A stretch of 64,000 nucleotides of DNA. Origin: Pipra filicauda (taxonomy: Eukaryota; Chordata; Aves; Passeriformes; Pipridae). The notes under the pieces were generated by a model. That model was given only the letters and a program-made list of their open reading frames with translations, made no database searches and was not told where the DNA came from. Shown here one piece after another: positions 14,297 through 26,400 of the stretch. Made by a program: the position numbers and the translations under genes. Within the stretch, counting starts at the first letter, position 1. Each line of letters starts with the position of its first letter. The stretch lies in NCBI RefSeq assembly GCF_003945595.2, contig NW_024104350.1, positions 186,001-250,000 on the forward strand, in the 5' to 3' direction.

Positions 14297-17200
14297 CTAC
14301 CTGCAATGATTAGAACATTCAGTAATGAAAAGTAATAATGCCCCTTACAAGGAACTTAGACTCCGTTAATCCTAAATACTGCAGTGAAGCATCAGAAGCA
14401 GAACTGAACCTCAACATTTGACTAATGAGAAGATACTCCTCGATACTGCCCTCAAGTATAAGACTCTTAAATTAGAATTAGCACATTGTAATTACAGAAA
14501 TATACATATAACCACAACTATGACACAGTGGGGGGCTGAGAGAGAAGCAAAAGGAGTCCAAAATCCTGTAACTATGCTATTACAGCATCTGCATTTAGAA
14601 GGACCAGGACAAGTTAAATCTCTGAGTTTGCTGGGATGAGACCAAAGCACCAAAGTGAACTTTTAAGACAACAGCTTTCTTAGGGGCACTTAAATTACAG
14701 TCCCAATTAGACCCCAGTATGAATTTGTTTTCTTTGCCATAGAATTATGAACCAGAACAACCAGAAACTGTGATGGGACTTCCACCACAGCCTCAACCAA
14801 GACGCAAGTGCTGGCAATAGCTGTGAGCAGTTGCCTCAAATATAAACAGACATCTGGCATCTGTTTTGGAAGTAACTGGCATAGAATGATTTTCAGGGTG
14901 ATACGGGAGATCATGTTTACATAAGCATTCACTTGATGGAAACAACTTAATATCAAACTAAAGTGGAATAAAATCCTTCCAGTACAAACAGTTCTGCTGA
15001 AGGAAAATACAGATTCAGTCTGAGTTGAGCAGGTATTCATTCAGCACCCCAGGTATCCCCACTGCTTTCCCACTTCAATGGGTGCAGCAATTAGGGATCG
15101 AGAATGTTGCTATCAAACACACAACCAACGTCCAGCCATTGCAACAGGCCAAAACAGACCAACACAAACCACACTGTGTGCATTTTCAGAGAACAATGCT
15201 TTAGTGCAGCGGGCCTGTTTATGCTCCAGTAGGTTAAAGTGATGTGTGCAGTCTCAGTTTGGTCGCACTACATGTGGACACAGACACAAGGCCAGGTTCT
15301 GACCACTCAGTTCCATCCTCTCAGCTCAAGCAAACTGAGAGAACTGAGACAATCTGTCCTCAAGTATCATACATACACCTATGCTTACATTCAATTATGC
15401 CTTTTATTTTAGAGCACAATCTTCACTTGGTCTTTGAAAAAGGAAATTCAGCTTTTTGGATGCTGACCAAACCAGAAATAACTCTGAAGCCCTCCAATCA
15501 TCTTGTTTGGATGTACTTTCTTCCTCTTTCAGAATTAGCTGGCAGAATCATGTATAAGATACAGACTCATTCAGGCAATTAGGACACTGCTATGATACGC
15601 ATAGGATCTACAGGGTGAGAGGAATACCTCTGAAATGCTTTGAATCACTGCTTACCTCTCTCATCTGTGAACTAAACACCCAATTTCAATAGCAGAAATT
15701 GCATTTCCTTAGTTACCTCAAGCCAGTTCCCTACTTTTCAGGTGCCTCTATTATCAGGAAGGCAGACTGGCATGAAGTCTACTTAGGCAGTCATCACTCT
15801 TTTTCTATAGAATGCACCAACTCAAGATGTACTGAATTGGGGAACATGCAAGGAGAGAGAGTTTTTGTAATATTACCTCACTTGTTGCATGAACTGGAAT
15901 GTATGCAGTGAATAAGATATGCAGGACACTGCATGAACAGGAAAATATGTAGCAGCAAAGGCAGTTAAATGGTTCCTTGGAAGAAAAGAATCCTCTCCTC
16001 CTTCTGCAGTTGAGATTCCTACGGAATTTAACTTAAATCATCTTCTTATGTAGTAACAATAATTATCACCTTCAAAACACCCTGTGATACTTTGATAATG
16101 CTATTACCAATTACCCTTTCCTCCTGTTAATGCTGTTTTCACTCACTGGACTGAAGCCATGGCACAGGCACCACTCTGCCTTCCAGTGCCTGAACTCACC
16201 ACCTGCTGAAGTTGAGCCAATACATCCTTTCAAACTGCCTTAATGTGTACACAAGATGTTTGCACCCTGACTTTCTGAGACCTAATCATTACCTGAAATT
16301 ATTCAGTCTCCCGCCCCCAGATCAAACACGAAATCTGGGTACCACACAGCTACCCCCACAATGCAGTTCTAAGCATAGCCTCAGTTTGCAAATCACACTT
16401 CAGACTACTCCAAACTACACCGTAAATCAGACTCAAAACACTCCTGTTTTTAACTAGGTCTGGTGACAGTTTTGCAAACTGGTTGCTGAGATAGGTGCAT
16501 TTGTTAGCACAGGCAGGGCAAGATTTCTTGCTACTTCTCTGGCAACCTATTTTCTGTCCAGTCAAAGAATTTTCATTACAGGCAACAGGAACTATTGGTA
16601 CCAGCTGCTACATCAGGGACCCAGTGCCAGACCCACAGGAACTCCACCGAGTGAAAGAACAAGGGCACTGCAACAGGGAACAGCAAAAACCTCGCACGCC
16701 ATTTCCACCCGAAAGCAATGACACCCTTCTCCTCCTGAATGATTTATATCCAGATCAGGTGACAACTACCACAAAGCTATTTCCTTGTGCTAGGAGGCTG
16801 TTAAGAGTTTTCCTGTAGCCCATACCTCCCTGCAAGAACCTGCACATGGGAGCTGTATGAACTCCACACCACCATAACCCTCAAGACAACATCCCCCAAA
16901 GCCTCCTTCATTTTCAAAGCCAAACAAAATCATAATCACAGATTTCTAAGAAGACAGAATGGATCTCTTCGGTTTTAGTATTTGAAGGATCTGTCTTCAA
17001 ATGTAGGTAAATTCTTTTTTAAATTTGTTCAGCTTCTTTTTTTTAAATTATACAGACATCTCCACGTCAAGAATATTTTACAGACAGATCCCCAGGGCAC
17101 TAAATTGCAGTATTTATACTTAGGTGATATCCCCTTGTAAAATACATTACATTACACAGGAAGCTATGGAGCGTCATACATCTTACTTCAAGACATCTTT

Positions 17201-19451
17201 CCATAGCTCAATTCAACTGCACACAGCAAATAGATTTTCACAAATACATCGTCAGTATTTGGCATACACGTGAATAAAACGAGCACATCTATGGAAGTTT
17301 TGATTCGTGCATATCATCACCTGAACCTGCAGATCAGCCTTCTACCCATAAAGTTCCACTGCTCTAAGGTTCTTCTAAAATGGGTAAAAAGAACTCGATC
17401 AGATTTTGCCCTCGCTGGTGTCCACTGATTCAGACTGTGACTGACCAACCTGCTCAGGTAAAGACTCTCCTGAGTGCACTGATATCAGCTGAAATCAAAA
17501 AGGTTATTTAGCCCCTTCTGCCCCTCAGATTGAGAAGTTATCAGTCTCTTCTTGTGGCCTAAAAAAAGGACAGTTTTATCTACGGAACTTTTAAGGGTAT
17601 TCTCTCCTATTTTTGATTATAACCAATACTGGCATTACACAACCTACTACTATTTACCCTTACAGAGTTTCTTTGACAGTCTTTCTCAGACAGAGTCAAC
17701 TATCTAACCTCAGTTATCTTTAGTGCAGTTTAAGCCGCTTAACTCCTCTTTTTGCTGTAGACACAAACAGACTATTCCCTTCCTTTATGCAGCAGTTTTT
17801 TTACGTATTTCATGACCATCTCCTTTATTCCATCAAATCTTCTCTTCCTTACCTAAGCAGAGTTTGCCTCTCTAAGCATAAGAACAATAACCTATAATGA
17901 AAATCAATATTGATGCCACCATCAAAAGGCCTTAATTTATGTCCTATTTATTAACATCAACAAGAAGGGTATACCTATTCCCTGACTTCAGCTGACTTCC
18001 TTCAGCTGTACATAACTCAAATGCACCCGTGCCTAACAGTTTACAGCTTCTTTTATTTTCTTAGTTCAAACTTTTTTAAAAAGCTACTCCAACTATCCTA
18101 AATTCCAGATTTATCTTAAATAAAGTGGTAACAGCATAGATTCAGGGTGAGAAAAAGTTACACATTAATCCTACTTATGCTGGTTACCTGTAAAGACCAA
18201 GGCTTTTATTACTTTAACATTTATGTTAAATACTCAGCTCCTTGTTCCAGGTAGTTAAGTCAGATTTCCTAATTAGGATTCTAGATGGCTTCCACCTAAA
18301 AAAAGTGCACAATGTTTGAAACAGAGACAGAGTGTAGCCTACAACAGCTCCCAGGACCTAAAGCAGAAGCTGCTCCAGATCAAATTTAAGCTTATTTTTC
18401 AGTGGACAGTCATCTACACCACAAAAACTACCACCATTCACAGTGCTGCTGTGCAAGTTCAGTGTCCAAGGTTTTAAAACTGCACAACATTTACCCTTCA
18501 CATAAAACACTTTATACAGTATACACAGTGTAAACCCCTACACTGATACCACATTACATCTGCAACTCACCAAAACCAAGGATTAGAGTTAAGATTTCCA
18601 GAGCAACATGAAGTCCTGGCCTCTTTTCATCATGTGTTACAAGGTACTCCTCACATGATGCCACAGCATTGGAAAATGTGACTGACTATTTGGCAAATGA
18701 GATACAACACTGTGTATCTTATAACCACTCCTCCAATCTGTGAAGAACGGTTTTCATTGAGAAGCTTTATTATATCCAGCATTCCAGAAGATAATATCTT
18801 AGTCCATACATACTGTACTGCATATTCCCAACAACTGACAAGGACATAATTATGCCTATAAAAATAAAAAGGGAGATGAAATCCTACACCTAGCATCACT
18901 TAATGAAAAACACCAAACAAACAAAAACTGTGGTTCTTCACATCGACCAAGCTGAGTCGGACAGGACACTGAGGACCTACAAGTTCCACAGCTTCAGAGA
19001 CAGAGCAAAATCATGGAGGGTGGGAACCCATCAAAAACTACTGGACACAAAGACACCATCCCTGTCTCAGGACATGCCTCAGTCTCTAGTACCTCAGAAA
19101 ACATATGAAATATCAATCCTGTTATCTGTGGATTATTGAGATGACTGAGGGTGTCCAAACGTAAGTAAAGGGAAAATAATTACAAAGCACAGCTTTTGAG
19201 CCCAGAAATAGAATTAAAGAAAGCAAAGTGCACTCAGAAAATTCTAAAAAAAGTTTAATTTAAAATCAATATATCATAGCTAACAATATATAGTCTATAT
19301 GCATTACTACGCCCATATGTATACACTGATTATGTAATTACATACATATTTGCATGTTGTTACATACATATTCACACCTGTAAAATGTAATTCTCTCTCA
19401 CTATAGATATGAATTCATCATTTTGCCTTTAATTTCATGGAGTTACAATGT

Positions 19452-19457
19452 TTTATT
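19452..19457 (-). terminator. ERCC6L2: Candidate ERCC6L2 polyadenylation signal AATAAA
   Basis: On the minus strand AATAAA lies 54 bases after the stop codon. A second variant, ATTAAA, follows at 19433-19428, and a GT-rich stretch lies at about 19380-19360. Together they would give a very short 3' untranslated region of roughly 80-100 bases. Other TTTATT (plus-strand) matches lie further downstream, so a longer tail is possible. Confidence 0.4.
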
Positions 19458-19510
19458 CCATACTGCTGAAGTTCTTCAATGTTCAACTAAAATAATTAAA
19501 GTGCAAACTT

Positions 19511-20474
19511 TCATTTTACTGCATTACAAGATTTAGCACTGGACGGTTCATCTGAATCACCTGCATCATATTTTTTCCATAGAAAATTTTCATTTTTTTT
19601 CCAAAGAGAACCTTCACACACTTCTGTCTCTTCTGCCACTGTGGAATGAGGTGCTCTTTCACACAGCTTCTGTATGACTGCTATGTCCGTGAGCTTGATG
19701 AGCTTCTCCTCATTCTGCTCATTCAGCATATCCCAGAAATCTTTTGGTTTCCCTTTTGATTTTTCTACTTGCCCTGAAGAGAATCTCCTCGGTGATCCCG
19801 CAGGCCCATTTCCATCACTTCTGAAGAGGTCATTGAGAATAGAGGTATCTCCAAGTAAGTCCGTAAAAGACTTTTTCTTATAAATCTGAGCTTTTCTCTC
19901 TCCGTTTTCTGACTGAGACAGGGATCTTTTTTTTGGCAGCTGTGTTCCCTCTAAGTCCTGCTGTCCTTCACAACTTTTGACAGGCAGCACCTCTGATTTA
20001 CTGTTTAATAAGCCAGATGCCATAAAATCCTTGAATGCCTGACTGTTTCTCCTTTCGATATGTTGAGTAGCAACAGTGGGTGACTGTTTACATTTTGCAT
20101 CAACAAACACATCTTGTGAGCAGCAGTCATTGGGAAGCTTCTCTGTTCCTCCCTTACATGTCTGCTGGGCCTGTGTCTCTGTAGTTCTGCTCAGAAGTGC
20201 TTCAGTCAATGAAGGCCTAGACTTTGATCTTCCAAAATTAACAATGGATTTTCTTTTTCTAGACTGTGCTGTACCCAGTTCTCCTCCCTCACAGTCACAT
20301 AAATCTTGTACTGGTATTTCAACTGAGAAGAAAGATTCCACCTCTGGATGCTTGGAAACATAGAATTCCTTCAACATGTTCTGCCTTGTTTCTGAGGTAG
20401 CTTTTGCAATATGTTCTGCAAGGTCTTTCACTGATCCCATATTAAAGTGGGATACCATTTCCTCAAATTGTGTC
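19511..20474 (-). CDS. ERCC6L2: ERCC6L2 terminal coding exon
   Basis: This 964-base exon begins at cag|GACACAATTT, completing Arg, and encodes [20 protein letters not shown] onwards to SCNAVK and TGA at 19513-19511. It has a conserved helical N-terminal part ([20 protein letters not shown]), a variable Ser/Lys-rich middle with basic clusters such as SRKRKS and PKKRS that could act as nuclear localisation signals, and a conserved C-terminal block with [27 protein letters not shown], and [14 protein letters not shown]. The final block matches human in order and spacing. Confidence 0.96.
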
Positions 20475-23400
20475 CTGTAATTATCAAAAAGGAAAAATGT
20501 GTTATTCTGACACCTTTAACTAGAAACAAAAGCAGCTTTCAAGCGATTAATTCAATTCACTTACTTCACATAACCCAGAAGGTAATCAGCAGAAGTAACT
20601 CCCTTATTAGAAGCATTGTTGGTTTTTATTAGCAAAGAGAAGAAAGAATAATAACTTCAGAAAAACTGAAATGACTTTTGAATCCCAAACTACACTGTGA
20701 TTTCCTCAGCTTGCGATTCAAAGACTTACTGACTGTCACTGTAGGTAAGATACCATAAGAAAGGGTCAGATTTCAGAAGGCATTTACCTACTAAAAAAGT
20801 GTAGATGGATAGATGGTTGAATGTTGGGGGTTTTTTGTTTGTTTTGTTGTTTGGGTTTTTTTAGGGAGGGAAGGCAGGGGGAGGAAATAGTTGCTCAGAT
20901 TTCTTTTGAAGAAGACTTGCTAAACAAGAGTTGGATAAAAGCTTTCACAGGAGACAAGGACTGTCCACATCATCCTACCCAGTGAGTTATGGAATATATT
21001 TCTGCTAACAGGCCAAGATCTAATTCAAAGAGATCACCCTAATTGAGTTAGCCCTAGTCTGGGGTCAGGTAACCCTACTGGAAGGCTGGAGAGGTGGCTT
21101 TACCCTCCCATGTCAGAGAAAGGATATCAAACACGTTGCCTTTCCTGAATGGGGGCTCCAAAAGGCAGCAAGATGTAACACTGTTTGCCTTAAACAGGTG
21201 ACTGCAGACAGCTTCCCACTCTGCCCTACAACTAGAAGGGACTGAGACACAATCATCCTCACTCACTGCATGGCATATCCACATGTACACCAAGCCTAAC
21301 TGCATGCCAGGTGCCAACAGATGACCTGCTTCATGTTTAAGAGTGAATGGTTTAAGCTTTTTGCCAGATATGGCTTTAGGATCTTGGAATTAACAGCCTC
21401 AGTCACTTCGTTACCTTAGAAAATTTTACCTCAACAAATCATTGAGAACTATGATTACAGTCCTGAATATTTTTAGAATGAAAGGCTCTTCTTTACCTGC
21501 CTGGTAAATATTTAGAATTGTCAGTGTCTATTCTGGTAAACAAATCCAGCAGCTCTACAGTAACAGTTTGGACAGCTGAGGGCAGAGAGCTGATATGACA
21601 GATCCTGAACACTTACAGGCACTACCTACCTGTCAGTTCTCATACAGCAATTTAATTGTCTCAAGACAATTGAAAATACGTAGGCAAGCCAAAGGAAATA
21701 CGAAAATTCAATAATGTGTATGAAGAGCATGGAAAAACAGAAGAAAAACCCACATAAAAAAGCAACAGTACCTTTTCCTTTTAGTTTTTCCAAATATCTA
21801 TTCTATAGGTATTTATTTACGTTTTATGTAAATATTTACTTAGTCAGCTCAGCTACAGATTTCCACTTTCTATTTTCACATACCACCTGGCTCTTTTTAT
21901 TGAACTTCTATCTATGTACCAATGGAATTCAAAATTCATTTTAATAATAACAATTGCTTGGGGGAAAAGGGAAAGCAAGGGAGCAGAAAAGTTATTATCA
22001 CTCCAAAAACGAGGGGGGAAACAAAACATTAAAAAAAATACTAAAAAATATTGAGCCTCGTGTTACAAAAGAAACACGAAGTCCAATTTTTTTTTAAATT
22101 AGTCTTTCAAAGAAAGTGATGAGATCTGGGCAAAACCAGTAGGCAGTCAGAAGCTCACGCTACAAAATGTCTTGTTTTATACAGTTTAATCACTGTTTTG
22201 TAGTTGTGCATGAAGAACATACCCTGAACACTCGTCATGATGACATCTGCACAGTTATGTGTTATATGACCACTGAACCAACCAAAATTTTACCTCAACA
22301 AATTATTGAGAACTATGATTACAGTTCTGAATATTTTTAGAATGAAGGGTTCTTCATTCTAATTTGTGTGTTCAATTAATCAGCTGCAGTACTCCTAATG
22401 TGGTGGCAGTGGAAGTTTCCCACTAGTTCCACTCTTGTCAGAGAAAACAATCAGTATTCCCTGAGTAGGGCTGAAATAAAGACAAAAGCAACAACCACCC
22501 AGAGGGAAGTTTGTTTTAACCTTAGAATTTTACTTCCAACTCACCAAAACAGCCTCACCTGCGTATTCCTTTGGGTGTCTTTCCAATCAAGAAGGTGGTT
22601 GAACCTACTCTGCATACTTTTTTCCTTCTCTGGGTCACAGGATGCCTGACATACAGATGATGTTGCTTACTGTTCATCAGCATTTCTTGCCCTCCCTTAA
22701 TAATGCTCTTCTCTGCAGTGTTGTCTTCTGGGTTTTCATCATTTTCCTAGTAAAACGAGACATTGAAATTGTTAAGACAGCTCTGTCTCTGACAGAATGA
22801 TTAATTCTACTGCACCCAGTTCTCTCACTCCTAGCTAGAACTCAGACTGGGATTCACAGCTGCAAAAAGAGTCCCTGCGCAGTCACAAACTTCCAGGGAT
22901 GTGGAAGGGAAGTCTTGGTTCTCTGATATCTAGAACAAAAATACAATCCTATTTACACCTAAATTATTTTTAGGAAATTCTCACAAATTTTCATCAAAAT
23001 TTCCCCTTTGCCAAAAAGCAAGCCAAAGGAAAAATTCAATAATGTGTATGAAGAGCATGGAAAAACAGAAGAAAAACCCACATAAAAAAACAACAGTACC
23101 TTTTCCTTTTAATTTTTTCAAATAAAATCACAGGAAAGAATAGCTGCTTAGTGATGCCCTCGGTCTCCCTACTAACACTACTTTAGAGATGAAAACACAA
23201 ACTGTGTTCACACCTTGTCATCTGCAGTTCAAAATTTGCTTTCAGATTTACAATGTTTCTTCTCAATGTGTTTCTATTTGATCCGTGTCCATTTCCCTCA
23301 TTTCCATGGGCCGTTCACAAGGGTTCTGAGCTTTAGGATCTCACATCTGTTCTCAACTTTACTTTGGTGAGAAACCTCGAGCTAGCATACAGAGAGAGAT

Positions 23401-26400
23401 GTTAATATTTGGGACCTACAGACATAAATTTTCACTTTAAGACAAATGCACAGCTCCAAAGCTTAAAATTTTACTGCACTATTTTAAGTTACACTATACA
23501 AAACTGAAGCCAAGTCCCCAGTCGAGATAAAACCCCTATCCTCCCAATAATGGTATTAAGATTAAATTAAGATTGAATTAGTAGTCATTACCTACAGCAC
23601 AAATATTTTACAATTCTCTTGCTGGTTCTGTATACATTTGTTAACATTTTAAATTTTTTTTTAACCAATGTATGGATAATACAGAACTTTGAAAGAAGAA
23701 AGCAATGGTAGTTTTAAAATATATTTATTTTGATGGAAATTTTGCATGAAAAACATTCATAGTATTCAGATCTCACTATGCTAAGACTTGACATATTTTC
23801 ACTCTGTCAGTAAATCAGGGCTGTATAGTTTAATTCAAGAAAGAGTAACTCCCATATAATACAAGACTAGCCACGTCGGTGCCTGTCTTAAAGGTATTTT
23901 AAAGTCCCATAAATGTGCATCCATCTACCTCTTTTTAAACAAGACCAAAGTATATGAGGCAGTAATACTTTGGTTTACACATCTGTTCAAACACAGAAGA
24001 TTTTTAGTATCTTTGGGAAAAAAGCCAAATGCTGTAAACACACTGAAAGTCATAAAATTGCTGGTCTTTGCAGAGGAACAGAATTAATGTCAGAAGTATT
24101 GCTAATTGCAAATAAATGCACAAATGGCATATTTAGTTCAGGAAGCACAAAATTTTAAGTACAGTGACCCACAGTGCCACACCCAAAAAAACAACATCCA
24201 AATACCACCATATACACACAAAGAGCTCCTCTTCTACCTAAATAAGCTGCTTAAAGATTTTTTTTTTCCTTAATGTAGAAAAAGTGACTATAAAAAAGTT
24301 AGCACAAGAGCTGAAGGAGCTAATGCCAGTGAAAGCCTGTGGTCACTGTGAGATACTCATGAAAAGCTTATCTCAGTTTTCTGGAGCAAAGGCAATTGGT
24401 TAAATGGTACCCAATTGGGCTGAAACACAACAGTTGGCTCTGCTGAATTGGTGAATGTTTCAGAAATTCCAGCCCCCAACTTCCAAATCCAATAACTTCT
24501 TTTTGAAAAACAATGAACACTTCTTCAGCAAATCGAAACCACTTTTTTCAGTTTTTTTAAAAATGTTTCCATGTTTGTTAAAGGTCAAATTTGAAGTTTG
24601 TTACTGTGAGTGATATATGGATAACAGGTACAGAGGTAAGCTCTGCACACTGGGATGAAAATACTCCCTCTACCCTTCTCTTAGAATTATCGTGAAAAAA
24701 GCAAAAACTTCAGTCATGTTCCAGCACTGTCAACATTTCACACTATTTTGCTTTCTTTTGAATTTGACCGGATGGATTACCCTCCTTAATTTATTGTTCT
24801 CATGGCCAATATCTTTCCAATTATCTTTTAATGTTTGCCCTCTAACTCACTGATTTCATGATGAAAACTTCCTTTCAACAGCTTTCTATACTTTCTGTTC
24901 CTCGAGCACCTTCTCTAACAAACCAGTGTGTCCCCATTATTTGTTTCTACATGAAATCCCACCATGACTGTACAGCACTGGTCACCTTCACCTGAATTAT
25001 CATGTATATCACATGTGAAAGACAGTCTCCTAATGTAAGACTGAAATTAAGAGAATTTGACTCAACTAGGAGCATCAGACTCTTGTTCTGACACTACTGA
25101 TACCAGCACATTTAAACTATTTATATTATTAATGTCACACCCTTTATGAATCAATAAATGCTAGGACCAGAATAAAATAATAAAGGAAATAAAACCCCTT
25201 CACTGTATGCTATAGCACACATATATCATACACTGTCTGCTAAACGTATTTTAAAAGAATTTTGACAGGGAGAATGACAGCAATCATGAAAGCAGTTAGT
25301 CTTTACTAAATATTTAAATACATTAAAGACAGTAAGCTTTTGCAGTGCACTTTAAGAAATTTCAGCTGTTCAAAGGGGAAAAGTTTCACTTTAACTGGAA
25401 AACATACTTACCGGTCATCTGATAAATTAAGTGTGCCTATACTGAATTATCTGTAAAACCATTACACATTTCTGTATCCACATTTTCTCCTTTCTGTAAA
25501 AACCTTTGGGGGCAGCAGGGGAAGGTGCAGTGAAATAATTACATTGACATCAAAGATAAAAATCTGTCTCCTGCTGCCTAAGTATGGAAGTTTTAAAACT
25601 AGTATGCACCTACCAAAACCAATTCTTGTCTATCTTTGACAGTACAAAACTTCAGTATCTGTTCTTCCTATAACAGGCATAAAGAAGCAGCTCAATATTC
25701 TGGAGCAATGAATGCTAATTTATGTATAAGCATCTTTAGACATGACTGAGATGACTGGCCACCTTGAGCCAGCAAATTCACTCCTTTTCTTTACTCCCTT
25801 CTAGCAAAGCAAATATAGCAAGATTAAAAGGTGTGGGAGTTAGATGAGAAGAGGGAAAAGGGGGAAAAGGGGGAAAAGGGGGAAAAGGGGGAAAAGGGGG
25901 AAAAGGGGGAAAAGGGGGAAAAGGGGGAAAAGGGGGAAAAGGGGGAAAAGGGGGAAAAGGGGGAAAAGAGAGGCTCAGGGATACTTTTTTTTCCAAGCTG
26001 CCTCATATCTGTGGCAATTCACTGAGTCACCAGACTTGGAGGATAATGAACATTCTTCAACAGCCTGAATCTGAAGTTGAAAATATGTTTGCATAATTAT
26101 TCTTCAGCCATAGCTGCACCGTGTCTGACCATCTTCCTCTCTTTTACTGCCTAACCACCCAAAGTATCCCTGCAGTATCTTGCCAGATACTGACTTCCAG
26201 TCAGCAATAACCCCCTGATTTCCCAACTCACAGCTGAAACAATGTTATGAGGTTTTTCTCTTCAGGTATGTGTGAGACCATTGCTGTCAGATACCCAGGA
26301 CACACACTTACACTGCACAGTTCCACTGTTTTCATTTCTCAAACAAACAAGAATGGCCTTCTCAAATGGCTTGTTGCCTTGCAGTCCCCCAAAATAATAC

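Larger units (their letters stand above)
9941..19451. other. Intergenic sequence with simple repeats, no recognised gene
   Basis: About 9.5 kb between the second CR1 fragment and the ERCC6L2 3' end. It contains a short CA tract near 10793-10806, an ATT run at 13607-13625, a 9-bp inverted repeat at 13865-13884 and an AT-rich block at 14226-14296. A weak CR1-like phrase (AGCACCTTGTCAAAACTG) occurs near 12763. The open frames are short and show no recognisable domain. Part of the right-hand end may be 3' untranslated sequence if a distal poly(A) site is used. Confidence 0.5.
20475..22558 (-). other. ERCC6L2: ERCC6L2 last intron
   Basis: A 2084-base intron between the TPKGIRR exon and the terminal exon. 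It contains the left copies of two local duplications (21420-21492 and 21685-21797) and the right copy of the first (22284-22356). Otherwise it is AT-rich with T-runs near 20824-20870. No other gene was seen. Confidence 0.85.

Noticed and set aside
1..19450. Search for the 3' exons of HSD17B3, the neighbour of ERCC6L2 in human
   Set aside because: I found no plus-strand segment resembling the short-chain dehydrogenase motifs or its C-terminus; the gene is probably left of the window.
20076..20363. Plus-strand open frame of 95 codons
   Set aside because: Antisense shadow of the terminal ERCC6L2 exon.
25778..26068. Overlapping open frames giving Gly-Glu-Lys or Pro-Phe repeats on both strands
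   Set aside because: Caused by the 9-bp GGGGGAAAA minisatellite, whose unit length keeps all frames open; not a collagen-like or proline-rich gene.
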